Assembly (NCBI GenBank): GCA_947683625.1
Contig: CANTUR010000818.1
Coordinates: 592,501 to 656,500, forward strand
Source of the DNA: Mallotus nudiflorus
Lineage: Eukaryota > Streptophyta > Magnoliopsida > Malpighiales > Euphorbiaceae
Reading direction: 5' to 3'
DNA: 64,000 nucleotides
A model generated the notes under the pieces. That model did not search any database, was not told where the DNA came from, and was given only the letters and a program-made list of their open reading frames with translations. This document shows positions 1 to 11,172 of this stretch, piece after piece. Position 1 is the first letter of the stretch, and the number at the start of each line of letters is the position of its first letter. The position numbers and the translations under genes were made by a program.

Positions 1-1055
1 GAAAATTAATATAAATTAGTTAAAAATAGGAAATAAATTATAAAAATTATTTTAATACTATATTTACTCAAAATCTGTCTACAACATCATAATTATCAAT
101 AATTTACTTAAATTAATAAAAATTACTAATTTATAATTATTTTTTGAAAAATTTAATTTTGGCATAAACATTCAAAAATTTATAATAAAATTTCGGTGCA
201 TAATTTCAATAAATTTCCTTAACAAAGATTAATATACATAATTAATAAGATTTAATAAAAATATAAAAATTATTCAGACCCGGCACTACGTGAACAATAA
301 CCAAGATCCGAAAATTTAAATTTTTCAAAAAAATTCTAGAAAATTAAACAAAATACATACTTAGATAAATTTCAATCTCCACAACAATTAATCTAACTAC
401 AATCAACTCTAATTTCAACTAAATCACCTCCAATTGAGGTTTATCCGATTGAGGATCAAAGCAATTAGCTTAGGGGAATCGAAACCCAAGCTTAAATGAA
501 CCAAAAGAAACCATTGGCACATCCAATGGTCACCGAAGCTGGCGATGATGGCTTCTTGAAGATCCAACAGCGTTGAAGAACGAGGGAGGAGGAGTTGTTG
601 ATGTTGCTGGCGAGGAGAGGAGGACTTGCAGGTGATGGCGACACCAATTGTGGTGGTGCGACATGGTGGTGGCAACAGTAAGGCAATGGTGGCGCAGTTT
701 GTCAGTAGTGGGAAGAAGGAGAAGAAGAAGAAAAAAAGAAAGAAAGAAAAAGAAAAAGTATTTTATTGTTATTTTTATATAAAGTACAAAACTACACCCA
801 CTAGGAATATTATATTTTAAAAAAATATCCCCACCAATAATTACACACACACACACAGATATATATATATATATTGTGTGTACATATACATGTATACTAT
901 ATACTCTCAAAATTAAATTACAATTTTTGTTAACACCAATTTAATAAAATTAACTAAATCTAATAATCCCCATTTAACATTAATATAATAAAATAAAATT
1001 CACATTTAAATTCTCAATAAATTTCATAAAAACATCGAAATTCGGGTATTTACAA
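1..1055 (-). mobile_element. LTR B, partial, minus strand, cut by window edge
   Basis: Read on the minus strand, an LTR begins at 1055 with TGTAAATACCCG and runs off the left end of the window. It has the layout of the other long gypsy LTRs here: a CA/TA microsatellite near 843-874, a purine-rich block near 540-760 (pyrimidine-rich on the minus strand), and a block near 470 like the exon-1 end of the other LTRs. The donor GT there is changed (CCCCTAAG followed by CT). The sequence on its right continues LTR A-left, so B inserted into A-left. It is either the 5' LTR of an element lying to the left or a solo LTR; the window cannot decide. Confidence 0.7.
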
Positions 1056-2379
1056 ATCCATTTTTTAAATATTTGAAATCAAATAGCATAAATTACAAAT
1101 AATTATTTAAATTGCCCAAATATATAATAAAATAGCTAAAAATCCATTTAATAATAAAAATAATAGGTAAAACAATTATTCAAATATATTTCCGGAAATT
1201 ATTATTAATTAGCTAAAAATAGTAAATAATTCATAAAAATTATTTTAATAATATTTTTTACTCAAAAATTATCCAAAACATAATAATTGAGAATAATTTC
1301 AATTAAAATACAAAATTCACTAATTTATACTAATTTTTCCAAAAATCAAATTTTTACATAAACATTCGAAAATTTATAATAAATAATCAGAACATAATTT
1401 CAATAAACTTCCTTAACGAAATGTGCTTAAAATCATCAATACAATTTATTAAAAATAAAAAATATTTTTGAGTCGGGACAGTCCCCGTGAACAATAATCG
1501 AGCTCGAAATAGTACTCAAATCTCAACTATCTCCAAAATTGAATTTAAACACATTTTTGGAAAGCTTACAACTTCAATTTAACTAATCTATAGTCAATTA
1601 AACAAGAATCAAACCAATTGAACACAAAATCAACAATTAAAATTATGAACCATATAACGAAATCAATAAAATTGAAGTTGAATTTGAGTTTAATCATATG
1701 AATTACCTTAGGGGAAATAAAGCTCACGATGAGAGCTTTCAAATGAGACCGGTGCGAGCTCCAACCACCGTTGGAATCATCGCCGGCGGCCTTCGGAAGC
1801 TCACGGCACCGTGAGAAAACGAGATGGAGGGGGAGAATCGAGCTCGCCGGAGCTAGGGGAGGAAGGTCAACATTGTTGTTGCTACTGTTGGTGGCATGCA
1901 CAGTGGTCAGGTGGCAGCACGGGAGCTACTGGATCGTACACTACGTTTCACGCAAAGAAGAGGAAGAAGAAGGGAAAGAGAAGGAAAAGAAAAGAAGGGG
2001 GAAAAAGGAAAATTTTGTTTATATATATATTCATTTTTTTAAATGACAAAAGGACAAAATAATATAAAAATAATATTTTTAATTTAAATAATTACTTTTC
2101 TAATTAAATTCACCATAAAATATTAAAATATATATTAAATACACAAAATTAACATTATTCACAAATAATAATAATAATATTATTATTATTATATATTATT
2201 ATTATTATTATTTAAATTTCAATTTAATATTAATACCATAATATAATTAAATAAATAATAACACTTGAATTTAATTTAATTTCACAAAATAATCATAATA
2301 TAGCAAATTAATAAGATATTTATTAACACTGCAAATCCCAAAAATTAATTTAATAATTTATAAAATTTGGGTTATAACA
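1056..2379 (-). mobile_element. LTR A-left, 5' part only, minus strand
   Basis: On the minus strand it starts at 2379 with TGTTATAACCC and matches the first 1.3 kb of the solo LTR at 8106-11172, for example 1060-1240 against the reverse of 9300-9500. The exon-1 end with donor CCCCTAAG|GTAATTC is kept near 1708-1717. It is interrupted at 1055/1056 by LTR B. On its right it abuts the integrase of element 1 in mid-codon, so it is an insertion into that gene, not the LTR of element 1. Unlike the solo copy, it lacks the inverted duplication just after its start. Confidence 0.8.
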
Positions 2380-3490
2380 ATCTTGGAGTTAGCTTAACCT
2401 TCTTACCAAATCTCATAACCCCCTTCATTGGAGACACTTTCAGAAACACCATGTCTCCAACGAAAAAGGACATATCCTTCCTTTTAGGATTTGCATAGCT
2501 CTTCTGTCTACTGAAATCTGTCCACAAACGCTATTGAATAATGGGAACCTTCTCAGAAATAATCTACACCAATTATGGGCTTGTCAGCTGTCTTTCTCCA
2601 ACTTCCCAATATAATGGTGATCTATATTTTCTACCATGTAATACTTCATACGAAGCCATCTCAATATTTGCATGATAACTATTGTTATATGCAAATTCAA
2701 TCAATGGTAAATGTATGTCCCATTGACCACCAAAGTCTATCACACACATCCTTAACATATCCTTCAGGGTCTGAATAGTCCTTTCTGACTAATCGTCTGT
2801 CTGAGAATGAAATGTTGTACTAAAATCAAGTCTGGTACCCAATGCCTTATGCAACTCTTGCCAGAAGACTGAGATGAAAGTAGCTCCTCGGTTAGACACT
2901 ATGCTCACTAGTACCCCGTGAAGACAAATAATTCTGTTGACATACAACCTTGCTAATCTATCAGTAGAGTATGTCTTCTTAATTAGCAGAAAGTGTGCTG
3001 ACTTAGTCAACCTGTCAACTATCACCCAAATAGCATTATGACCACCAGTAGTATGAGGCAATGCAGTCATAAAATCCATAGTAATCATATCCCACTTCCA
3101 CTTTAGGATAGGCAATGACTGTAATAATCCAACAGGCCTCTGGTGCTCTAGCTTCACCTGCTGACAAGTGAGACATTTGGATACAAATTTTACAATATCC
3201 TTTTTTCATTCCATTCCACCAATATGTATCCTTCAAGTCATGATACATCTTGGTAGAACCTAGATGAACACTGTAAGTAGAAAAATGTGGCTCTTCCATG
3301 ATTTCTTTTCTTAGCTCATCCATATTTGGCACACACAATCGAGTACCTAAATGCAACATACCTTCGTTATCAATCACAAATCCAATGGACCTACCTTGTT
3401 GCACTTCAAACATAATATTCTACAACTATGGGTCCCTTCTCTATGTTGCCTTAACTCGATCCAAGTATACTAACCATACCCTAAACTGAG
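2380..3490 (-). pseudogene. Element 1 integrase relic, C-terminus cut off
   Basis: This is the pol integrase of a minus-strand Tekay-like gypsy element. From right to left one reads the His/Cys zinc region (CVPNMDELRKEI ... TKMYHDLKDTYWWNGMKK near 3190-3340), then the core with the first catalytic Asp in TMDF (about 3080), then the second motif as SNRG where relatives in this window have SDRG, so Asp is changed to Asn. A TAG precedes SERTIQ, which holds the catalytic Glu. There is a frameshift near 3190. Translation stops inside the domain that follows the core, at KLTPR (2385), where LTR A-left was inserted. The chromodomain and 3' LTR must lie left of the window. Integrase activity is very unlikely. 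Confidence 0.85.
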
Positions 3491-4445
3491 TAAAGATGCA
3501 TTTCTTAATCACCTTCAACTGCAGTCTTTGGTCAATCAACTCATGCATCTCCTTAACAATTGGTCTCCTCTCAATACTAATGTGTGCAAAACTGCCTGCG
3601 GACTTTCTACTCAAAGTATCTGCAACTACATTTACTTTGCCTTGATGGTACAGAATAGAACAATCATAGTCCTTTAGAAGTTCTATCTATATTCTCTGCC
3701 TTAGATTCAGATCCCTCTACTAGAATATGTACTTCATGCTTTTATGGTTGATGTATATTTCATAAGTCACACCATACAGGTAATGCCTCCAAATCTTTAG
3801 TGCAAACACTACTGCTGCCATTTCCAAGTCATGAGTAGGATAATTTTGCTCATGCTTCTTTAATTGCCTTGAAGCATAAGCAACCACTCTTCCATTCTGC
3901 ATTAACACATAGCTTAATCCTACTTGGGAAGCATTATAATACACCATATACCCTTCATTCCCAAAAGGCAAAGTCAACATTGGAGCTGAAGTCAACAAGT
4001 CCTTAAGCAATTAAAAGTGCTTCTCACATTTATCTGTCCACACAAACTTAGTATTTTTCTGGGTCATCCTTGTCAAAGGTGTAATAATTTTGGAGAAATC
4101 CTTCATAAATCTCCTATAATACCCAACTAAACCCAAAAAACTCTTTACTTTTATGACTAATGTGGGTCTTGGCGACTCTGTAATAGCTTTTATTTTCCTG
4201 GGATCCATTTGTATGCCATCTTTGGATACCACATGGCATAAGAATGCTACTTGATCTAACTAGAATTCACACTTTAAAAAGTTAGCATACAATTGGTGCT
4301 CTCTTAGAGTCTGAAGCACCAACCTCACATGCATTACATGTTCTACCTTACTCCTAGAGTATACCAGAATATCGTCAATAAGGGCAATCATAAATTGGTC
4401 CAAGAATGGCATAAACACCCTATTCATCAAGTCTATAAAGGCTGC
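3491..4445 (-). pseudogene. Element 1 RT (C-terminal half) and RNase H relic
   Basis: Right to left: FIDLMNRVF and the RT catalytic stretch, here ALIDDILVYS (4360-4440), then the connection with FLGLVGYYRRF (near 4130), then RNase H with VVAYASRQLKKHEQNYPTHDLEMAAVVFALKIWRHYLYG (3770-3900). The N-terminal half of RT is missing: 4446 joins the protease end directly to FIDLMN, a loss of about 0.6 kb compared with element C (42805-43400). A TAA lies at 4011-4013 at the RT/RNase H border, the same codon that is TAG in elements C and D. Confidence 0.85.
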
Positions 4446-5000
4446 TAGCTGTAATCATTGAAATAATATTCTAAGGCTTTGAACTTTTTTCACCTCTAAA
4501 TATGAATTCTTCATTATATGGAATTTTGAAAATTACTTCCTTCTCTCAACAGTCTACCATGGCATAATACTGTGCCAACCAATCCATCCCTAGAATTACA
4601 ACGAAATCAATCACATCAAGTAAAACTAAATCTGCTAGCAACTCTCTACCCTCCACCAACACTAGACAAAATGGAAAGAACACATTTGTTTCCAACTCAT
4701 CATTAGTGGAGTCATTACAGATAAAGGAATTAATAACTTGGAAAGTTGACATGCTATTCTATAAGTAAACACAGGAGAGACAAAAGAGTGTGAAGCACCA
4801 GGATCAAATAAGACTTTAACCTTAAAATAGCACACTAGGAGAACACCTGCCACAACTTCATTGGATGCCAAAGCATCCTGATGAGTCAACATAAAGACTC
4901 TAGCTTGACCACAACCTGTCTGATGTAAAGTGGATGGTTGTGCATATCCACTACCCCTAACTCTACCTCCAAAGCCTCTGCCCTGCTGACTCATATACCG
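4446..5000 (-). pseudogene. Element 1 aspartic protease relic
   Basis: The active-site stretch VLFDPGASHSFVSP (about 4765-4810) is the retropepsin D-x-G-A motif of plant chromoviruses. It is followed by VILGMDWL (about 4570-4600), the usual second conserved patch. A protein like this would cleave the gag-pol polyprotein. Its right edge runs into the glycine/arginine/glutamine-rich end of gag, its left edge into the RT deletion. A frameshift lies near 4660-4750. The catalytic Asp is kept, but the gene is not intact. Confidence 0.8.
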
Positions 5001-6191
5001 AGTCGGTTGCTACTGAGGATACATATGTGCCTAATACTACTGATGCACCTATTGAAATGGCAGAGCTACTGATGAAGAAGATCTCTAAGCATATGATGGT
5101 TGGAACTAATAATTAGGACAATCCCTAGCAAAATGCTTGAACTGTCCACATCGAAAATAGGCTCCTAGCACTTAGTGACACAAACCTTGATGTACTAGCC
5201 CATAAATGGCACATGCACTAGCCCCAGATCCTGAACTACCATGTCCAGAGCTCTACCCATTGCTGCTACTATTGGCACTAGTACTAAACCTAGTAGTTTT
5301 GCCACTCCTATGGCTTTGAGCATAACTGTGCTTGCCAGTTTGATATGCTCTAATTGTCTGCTCTATTGAGAAGTACCCCCTGATTGAGTACTCGAGCTAC
5401 CTATATGAAAAATAGGCTACTAAACCTTCTCAACTACACTCTCAAGGCTATGACCCCCCATTTGGATGCCAATATAAGCTGGGCCTAACCTAGTCACATA
5501 GAGCTCCACTGCTCTCATCTCATCCTACATCACATTCGCAGTATGATGTGACAATCTAAAGAACTCTCGAGTGTAGTCCGTAACTGATCGATCTCTCCTG
5601 GTAATGTTCAGCAACTACCAATTATAGTTCTCTCTCATTGATGTTGGGCAGAAAAATCTCATAAATCTCTCCTTAAAATCCAACCAGGTCATTAGAGTAA
5701 TGTACGACTAGTTGGACTACATGAACTAGTCTTAAGCTGTAGCTGACACGGATAACTCCACTATCATGATCCACTAATAGTTTGAGTATCCTATTCTGAT
5801 GGTATTTATAAAGTCCAAAGCATCCCATGTACCATCAAAAGAAACTCGCCTAACTATGGAGTATAGTAAGGCGGCATCGGTATCTGTCATCCCCTGAGTC
5901 CTCTATTGAAGCATTTGTTGTGTAAGGCGCATTGTTTGGTTAAGTGTTGTCAAGCCTTGATTAATTCCTATTATACCTACTATAAAAGGTTGCAGGACCC
6001 TCTATTGAAATTTCAAGCCTTGCCTACTGCTGTTCCTGCCATTGAGTCGCTGCTACTCTAGCTCTACCCATGCCTCTACCTCTACCTCTATGTCGAGGAG
6101 CAGGAGGAAGAATCTTATCCTGAACATACTATTCATTATCATTCTCCTCAAAGACTGCTTCCATAGTAGGAGCAGTTCGTGCTCACCTCAT
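5001..6191 (-). pseudogene. Element 1 gag relic with broken zinc knuckle
   Basis: A start ATG lies at 6191-6189 and is preceded on the minus strand by a poly-T run and AG, as in elements C and D. The N-terminal part is rich in Arg/Gly, the capsid-like middle is recognisable by alignment to C (gag homology near 5480-5900), and the end is Gln/Ser-rich. The nucleocapsid zinc knuckle near 5111-5160 reads YFRCGQFKHFARDCP, so the first Cys of the CCHC knuckle has become Tyr. Many stops interrupt it, for instance TAG in TSQ*SRQ near 5365. Confidence 0.75.
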
Positions 6192-6337
6192 TCTAAAAAA
6201 AGATAAACGAATTCAAGACAAGACAAATATACTACATAAGCGTAGAATGCAAGAAACAAGGAAGAAAACAAGTGAAAATTATCAACCTATCACCACAATA
6301 GCTCATGAAAAATAGACATTAAGGAAAAATAAGTGAC

Positions 6338-6338
6338 A

Positions 6339-6382
<44 letters not shown>

Positions 6383-6390
6383 TACTAATA

Positions 6391-6424
<34 letters not shown>

Positions 6425-6454
6425 TACTATTGTTACTATAGTTACTATTATTAT
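6338..6454. repeat. (ATT)n microsatellite replacing the primer-binding site
   Basis: An imperfect ATT tract with scattered ACT and GTT units lies exactly between the inner end of the 5' LTR of element 1 (6455) and its gag leader. In elements C and D this place holds the tRNA-Met-type primer-binding site; here no such site is left. Confidence 0.9.
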
Positions 6455-8105
6455 TGTCATGACCTGAACCAAGAGGGCACGTGACTAGTACTAGGGAATG
6501 AGAATACATAAAGTAACCGAAATTCATAGTATGCCTTAAGAAAAATTTACAATAAAATATACACAATACTAAAATGAAATATTTAAATAAAATAAATAAC
6601 ACAAATAAATTGATATCTACAACAATCTTTGATAAAATATAATAATTAACTTTAGTACAAACCCTTAATATAGGTAATAATCTATAAAATACAACATAAC
6701 ATTTATCCACTACTACTACTACTACTACTATGGTATTCTAGATTTCAAATACATAATAGTACATATCATATAGACCTACATAAAATAGCTGGAAAAAAAA
6801 ACACAGCATAAAGTAGGTTGACTAATAGAAGACTCTCGGGATCCTAAAAAAATAATTGAGGGGAGTTAGACCTCACTAAGTAAGTTAATAAAAAAAATGT
6901 ATATAGTATGAAAATCTCCTTAAAAATATATTTTATGACAATATAAAATTTATAATTAATAATTTAAAACATTTGATTTATTGAAATCCTCTTTTACCGA
7001 AATAAAGTATTTAAAAATCATAAAATACTATATAAAAGACAATAAGCTTCCTTAAATTATTTTTATAAGAAAACTAGGTAGAACCCTAGTCCCCAAAATT
7101 TCTAATAGCCTTTCGGCTCTCTTACAATTCAAAGACTATCAGTTCCCAAGAGCAAAGCATCAACCGAGTTACCAGCCATAGTCAATTCACTTAAACTGAT
7201 ATTTACTAGCAGTTTCCGAGAGCAAAGCATTACCAAGCTATTGGCCCCCGTAATATATATATCACATCTGAGAGCAAAGCATCACTGAGCCAAATAACTT
7301 CCAACACTCACTCTCAATCCTACCGATGCATACACGGTCCTGATGAAACCCATCAGGTAGCCCATTCTACTATAGTTTATTTTAAAATAAATAAAATAAG
7401 GAAGATTACAATAAAATAAAAATAAAGTAAAATTAACTAATCATATGAAAATTTAATATAAACATGCTTATATAACTATAGCAATAATAGGAGAATTTAA
7501 TCCCAATATATTTTCTTGTAATAATATAATTCTTTAATAGATTCTTCCATTAATCAAAATCAATAAATTTATATTTACTATAAAGTATCCTACACACAGT
7601 TCAGTTATTAATTTACAAGTTGAATGTCATCCTCTGCGCAGTCGTGCTCAACCCTAACCTGTTGACTCAACTGGAGGCGCGGCTAAAGAAAAGAAATAAA
7701 TAAAAAGGGAATTAAAAATGGAATTCTTATAACTTCTAGATTTCTAAGGAAAGACTCAATTAAAATACGACTCTACTAAAATCAACCCGATGTCACATTT
7801 TACTAGAAATCTATTGAAAATTTGCCAAAGTCTCCTCTATAAAACAAACATCTCTTTACAAAAGTAAAGTTAACCCTGCATAGAAAAACACTTTAAATAC
7901 CAACAACATCTCTAAATCTCGGGTTGGGCCCCCAAACTACACTTTATGCCCAACCGAGAACTAATTTCACAAATCACAATTTATAACAATAAAATTCCAT
8001 TTAAATACCAAAACTAATGTATTTACGAAATAAAAGCATAAAGATATTTATTTACCAAATAAATAGTAAAATCCACATTAATAATCAATTTATATTATAA
8101 AAGCC
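6455..8105 (-). mobile_element. 5' LTR of element 1, inner (3') portion
   Basis: On the minus strand the LTR ends at 6455 with GTCATGACA, the end shared by all the Tekay-like LTRs here. It contains the conserved islands in reverse: terminal block 6460-6540; the GTGAGGTCTAACTCCCC box near 6860-6890; a hairpin array 7130-7310; the 7-bp-stem hairpin 7339-7357; a donor-like GTAAAT near 7614; and the post-acceptor hairpin 7780-7875. The solo LTR at 8106 splits it, and it resumes at 11173. Its last 5 bases (AAGCC, 8101-8105) are the target duplicated by that insertion. Confidence 0.85.
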
Positions 8106-8146
8106 TGTTATAACCCAAATTTTATAAATTATTAAATTAAATTTTG

Positions 8147-8208
8147 GGATTTGTAGTGTTAATAATTTTTTATTAACACTGCAAATCCCAAAATTAAATT
8201 TGCTATAT
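8147..8208 (+). repeat. Long inverted repeat near the start of solo LTR A
   Basis: Two arms of about 30 bp around TGGGATTTGTAGTGTTAATA and TATTAACACTGCAAATCCCA face each other across a short AT loop, with a few mismatches. LTR A-left (2290-2379) and the other LTRs have only one arm, so this copy gained an inverted duplication. Confidence 0.85.
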
Positions 8209-8456
8209 TATGGCTATTTTGTGGAATTAAATTGATTTTATTATATTATGGTATTAATATTAAATTGAGATTTTAAAACTTAAATTTGTGGTTATATATT
8301 ATTTAATAATAATAATAATATTATTATTACTTATGAATAACTTTAATTTGGTGTATTTAATATATTTTAATATTATGTGGTGAATTTAATTAGAAAAGTA
8401 AATATTTAAATTAAAAATATTATTTTTTATATTATTTTGTCCTTTTCTCATTTTTA

Positions 8457-8458
<2 letters not shown>

Positions 8459-8527
<69 letters not shown>
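8459..8527. repeat. (AT)n microsatellite in LTR promoter position
   Basis: A pure AT tract of about 69 bp lies directly upstream of the pyrimidine-rich exon-1 block of solo LTR A. The other LTRs have a short TATA-rich stretch at the same place (for example 38063-38090), so the tract may be an expanded TATA region. Confidence 0.9.
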
Positions 8528-8531
<4 letters not shown>

Positions 8532-9767
8532 AAAATTTTCCTTCCCCCTCCTTTCTTTTCCTTACCTCCCCTTTCCTTCTCTTTCCTTTCTTCTTCTCTT
8601 CACTGCGCAACACAGAATCGCGAACTAGCAAGCACCCACGCCATCGCTCTCCTCTGCTCACCATCATCATCATCATCGCCACCACCACCTTCTCTTCACT
8701 TCCTCTTACTCCTATTATCGTCATCTCCTCTTCCCTCTCCCTCTCAGTTTCTCTCAACGCCGACAACCATAAAAGCACACCGATGACGTTTCCAGTGATG
8801 TCTGGGGTCAAGGTTGGTGTCAATCGAAAGCTTGTTCCTTGGGCTTCATTTCCCCTAAGGTAATTCGTTTGATTAACTTTAAATTCAGCTTCAATTTTGT
8901 TAATCTCATTCTAGGGTTCATAATTTCAATTGTTGATTTTGTGCTCAATTTGTTTGATTCTTGTCAAATTGACTTTAGATTAGTTAAATTGAAGTTTTAA
9001 GCTTTCCAAAAATGTATTTAAATTCAATTTTGTAGATAGTTGAATTTTGAGCACTATTCTAAGTTTGGCTACTGTTCACGAGAACTGTCCCGACTCGGAA
9101 ATGAGTTTTATTTTTAATAAATTCTACTAGTGTTTTTAAGCATTTTTTGTTAAGGAAGTTTATTAAAATTATGTTCTGATTATTTACTATAAATATTTTA
9201 ATGTTTATGTAAAAAATTTGATTTTGGAAAAATTAGTATAAATTAGTGAATTTAGTATTTTAATTGAAATTATTGTTGATTATTATGTTTTGGATAATTT
9301 TTGAGTAATAAATACTATTAAAATAATTTTTATGAATTATTTACTAGTTTTAGCTAATTAATAATAATTTCCAGAAATATATTCGAACAATAATTTTACC
9401 TATTATTTTTAAGATTAAATGAATTTTTAGTTATTTTTATTATATTCTTGGGAAATTTAAATAATTATTTGTAATTTATGCTATTTAATTTTGAATATTT
9501 GAAAAATGGATTTTTATTAATATTATTTAATTATATTTGGGATTTTATTATTTATTTTGAAAATAAATATCTTTAATGTTTTGTTTTTAAATAAGTTGAA
9601 TTGTGGTATTTTATTTATTTTTTTACGGATTTTAGTGATTTTTAATATTTATTATTTTATTATTGATTTTTGTGTATATTGGTTCTCGGTTGGGCAATTT
9701 ATGTAGTTCAGGGGTCCAACCCGAGAAGCTGAGTATTTTTGTGTATTTGAGGTGTATTTGCATGCAG

Positions 9768-9850
9768 GACTGACTCTACTTTTAGTAGAGAGATGTTCAT
9801 TTTACATAGGAGACTCTGCTGAATTTTTGATAGAATTCTCGTAAAATGTG
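9768..9850 (+). promoter_or_regulatory. Conserved post-acceptor RNA hairpin module, LTR A
   Basis: It begins straight after a GCAG acceptor. A short hairpin (CTCTACT, loop TTT, AGTAGAG at 9774-9790) is followed by a long-range stem CATTTTAC (9798-9805) with GTAAAATG (9841-9848). In element C the outer stem is CGTTTTAC with GTAAAACG, a paired G-C to A-T change. The role is unknown; a structured leader, packaging or splicing signal is possible. Confidence 0.65.
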
Positions 9851-10298
9851 ACATCAGTTCGGTCTTGAGTTTTGATTTGTTATTGAGTTGTATCCTAGAT
9901 TGAGTCATTCTTTAGAATTTCTAGAAGTATAATTAGAATTTCAATTCTAATATATTATTGTTTTATTATTTTCCTTAGTTATTCTGCGTGCTAGGCCTAT
10001 CGGACTGAGCCAGCCAAGTCAAGGTCAAGGAGAACGATAGAACTATAAGTTATTATTATATTTATACATTGCATCTAAATTAAATATTATGAGCATTCAT
10101 ATATTTTTATTAAATATGAATTTAATTATGCTCATTTCATTATATGATATTTATTATTGTTAATATTTATATATATGTTTCCATATATATATAATTGAGA
10201 ATATTTATTTTGAACAATGTATGATGTCATATTTTATATTGAATTTTTATTGTATTATTACAAAACATTGTTTTGGAGGATAGTTGTAGAACGTGCCA

Positions 10299-10317
10299 CC
10301 TAGCGGGTAACGCTAGG
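10299..10317 (+). promoter_or_regulatory. Conserved 7-bp-stem hairpin, LTR A
   Basis: CCTAGCG, loop GGTAA, CGCTAGG. The matching site in LTR C is CCTAGTG/CACTAGG and in element 1 CCTGATG/CATCAGG on the element strand, so pairing is kept while the bases change. Confidence 0.7.
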
Positions 10318-10682
10318 GTTGTAGCGCAACAGTACACTAGAATTAGGTTTTGAGAGATGATATGAAAATTATGATTTTGATGAATTGTGGATTAAGACTG
10401 TGACTGTGGATCCTCGGTTGACCTATAGGGTACTTGGGGCCAGTTAGCACTGGTAGTGAAACTGCGAATCTTCGGTTAACCCTTTGTGTAATCAGGGCCA
10501 GTTCACTACTAAAAGTTGGATAAAAGAATATTTTTTTGAAGTTATGGAAAGCTTGATAACTAATGATATTCAGTGTTGAGGTTGTAGAAATTTAGGGATT
10601 TTACTCCAATCCTCAACTCAAAATTCTTCTGCATTTACTATTATTATAAAAGTGGATTTTTAGCATATGTATGAAATGCATG

Positions 10683-10713
<31 letters not shown>

Positions 10714-11172
10714 ATACCGATGATTGAGTGTATATGTCTTTAGGTTGCATGTACATATATTATAATAACTCACTCAGTGAGGTCTGACTCCCCTCAATAT
10801 TTTTTTCAGGATTTTCTACTTCAGACCTTCCTAGTAGAACTCTTCGTCGGACTCTTTCTTCTCTGGCTTATTTATATAAATATTGAATCGTCACTTCTCT
10901 TGTATTTTAGTAAATGCTGCAGTAGTAGTACTCTTGTTGTTGTACCTATTATTATATTAGACAATGTTTCTGTATTTGAATATTCTATCATGATATTTTC
11001 TTCTATTATGATATAAAGATTTGTTTTATATTAATTAAAGTTTTAATTCTGAGATATTTTTGTGTTATGTTTCCATGTGTTTTTATTTTTTTAAGGCTTG
11101 CTATAGGTTCCGGATTCGTGAGAATTCTCGTTCCCTAGTACTGGTCATGACTCTTCGGTTTAAGTCATGGCA

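Larger units (their letters stand above)
8106..11172 (+). mobile_element. Solo LTR A (3067 bp) with 5-bp TSD
   Basis: It starts TGTTATAACC and ends GTCATGGCA, and is flanked by AAGCC on both sides (8101-8105 and 11173-11177). No internal region remains, so it is a solo LTR left by recombination between two LTRs. It holds all the conserved islands: exon-1 block to the donor near 8860 (CCCCTAAG|GTAATTCG); acceptor GCAG at 9764-9767; hairpins 9774-9848, 10299-10317 and 10390-10515; the CACTCAGTGAGGTCTGACTC box near 10771-10791 followed by poly-T CAG; and the terminal block near 11093-11172. The second donor has decayed from GT to AT near 10045. Confidence 0.95.

Noticed and set aside
1056..2379. 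Taking A-left as the 3' LTR of element 1
   Set aside because: Its start differs from the element 1 5' LTR (TGTTATAACCC against TGTAAAAACTTG), and it begins in mid-codon of integrase with no chromodomain or polypurine tract before it.
10777..11016. Plus-strand 79-aa frame in solo LTR A
   Set aside because: It spans the acceptor box and AT-rich filler of the LTR and is not kept in other LTRs.
8106..11172. Taking 8106-11172 as one LTR of a complete element
   Set aside because: Perfect AAGCC duplications at both ends and continuation of another LTR on both sides show a solo LTR.
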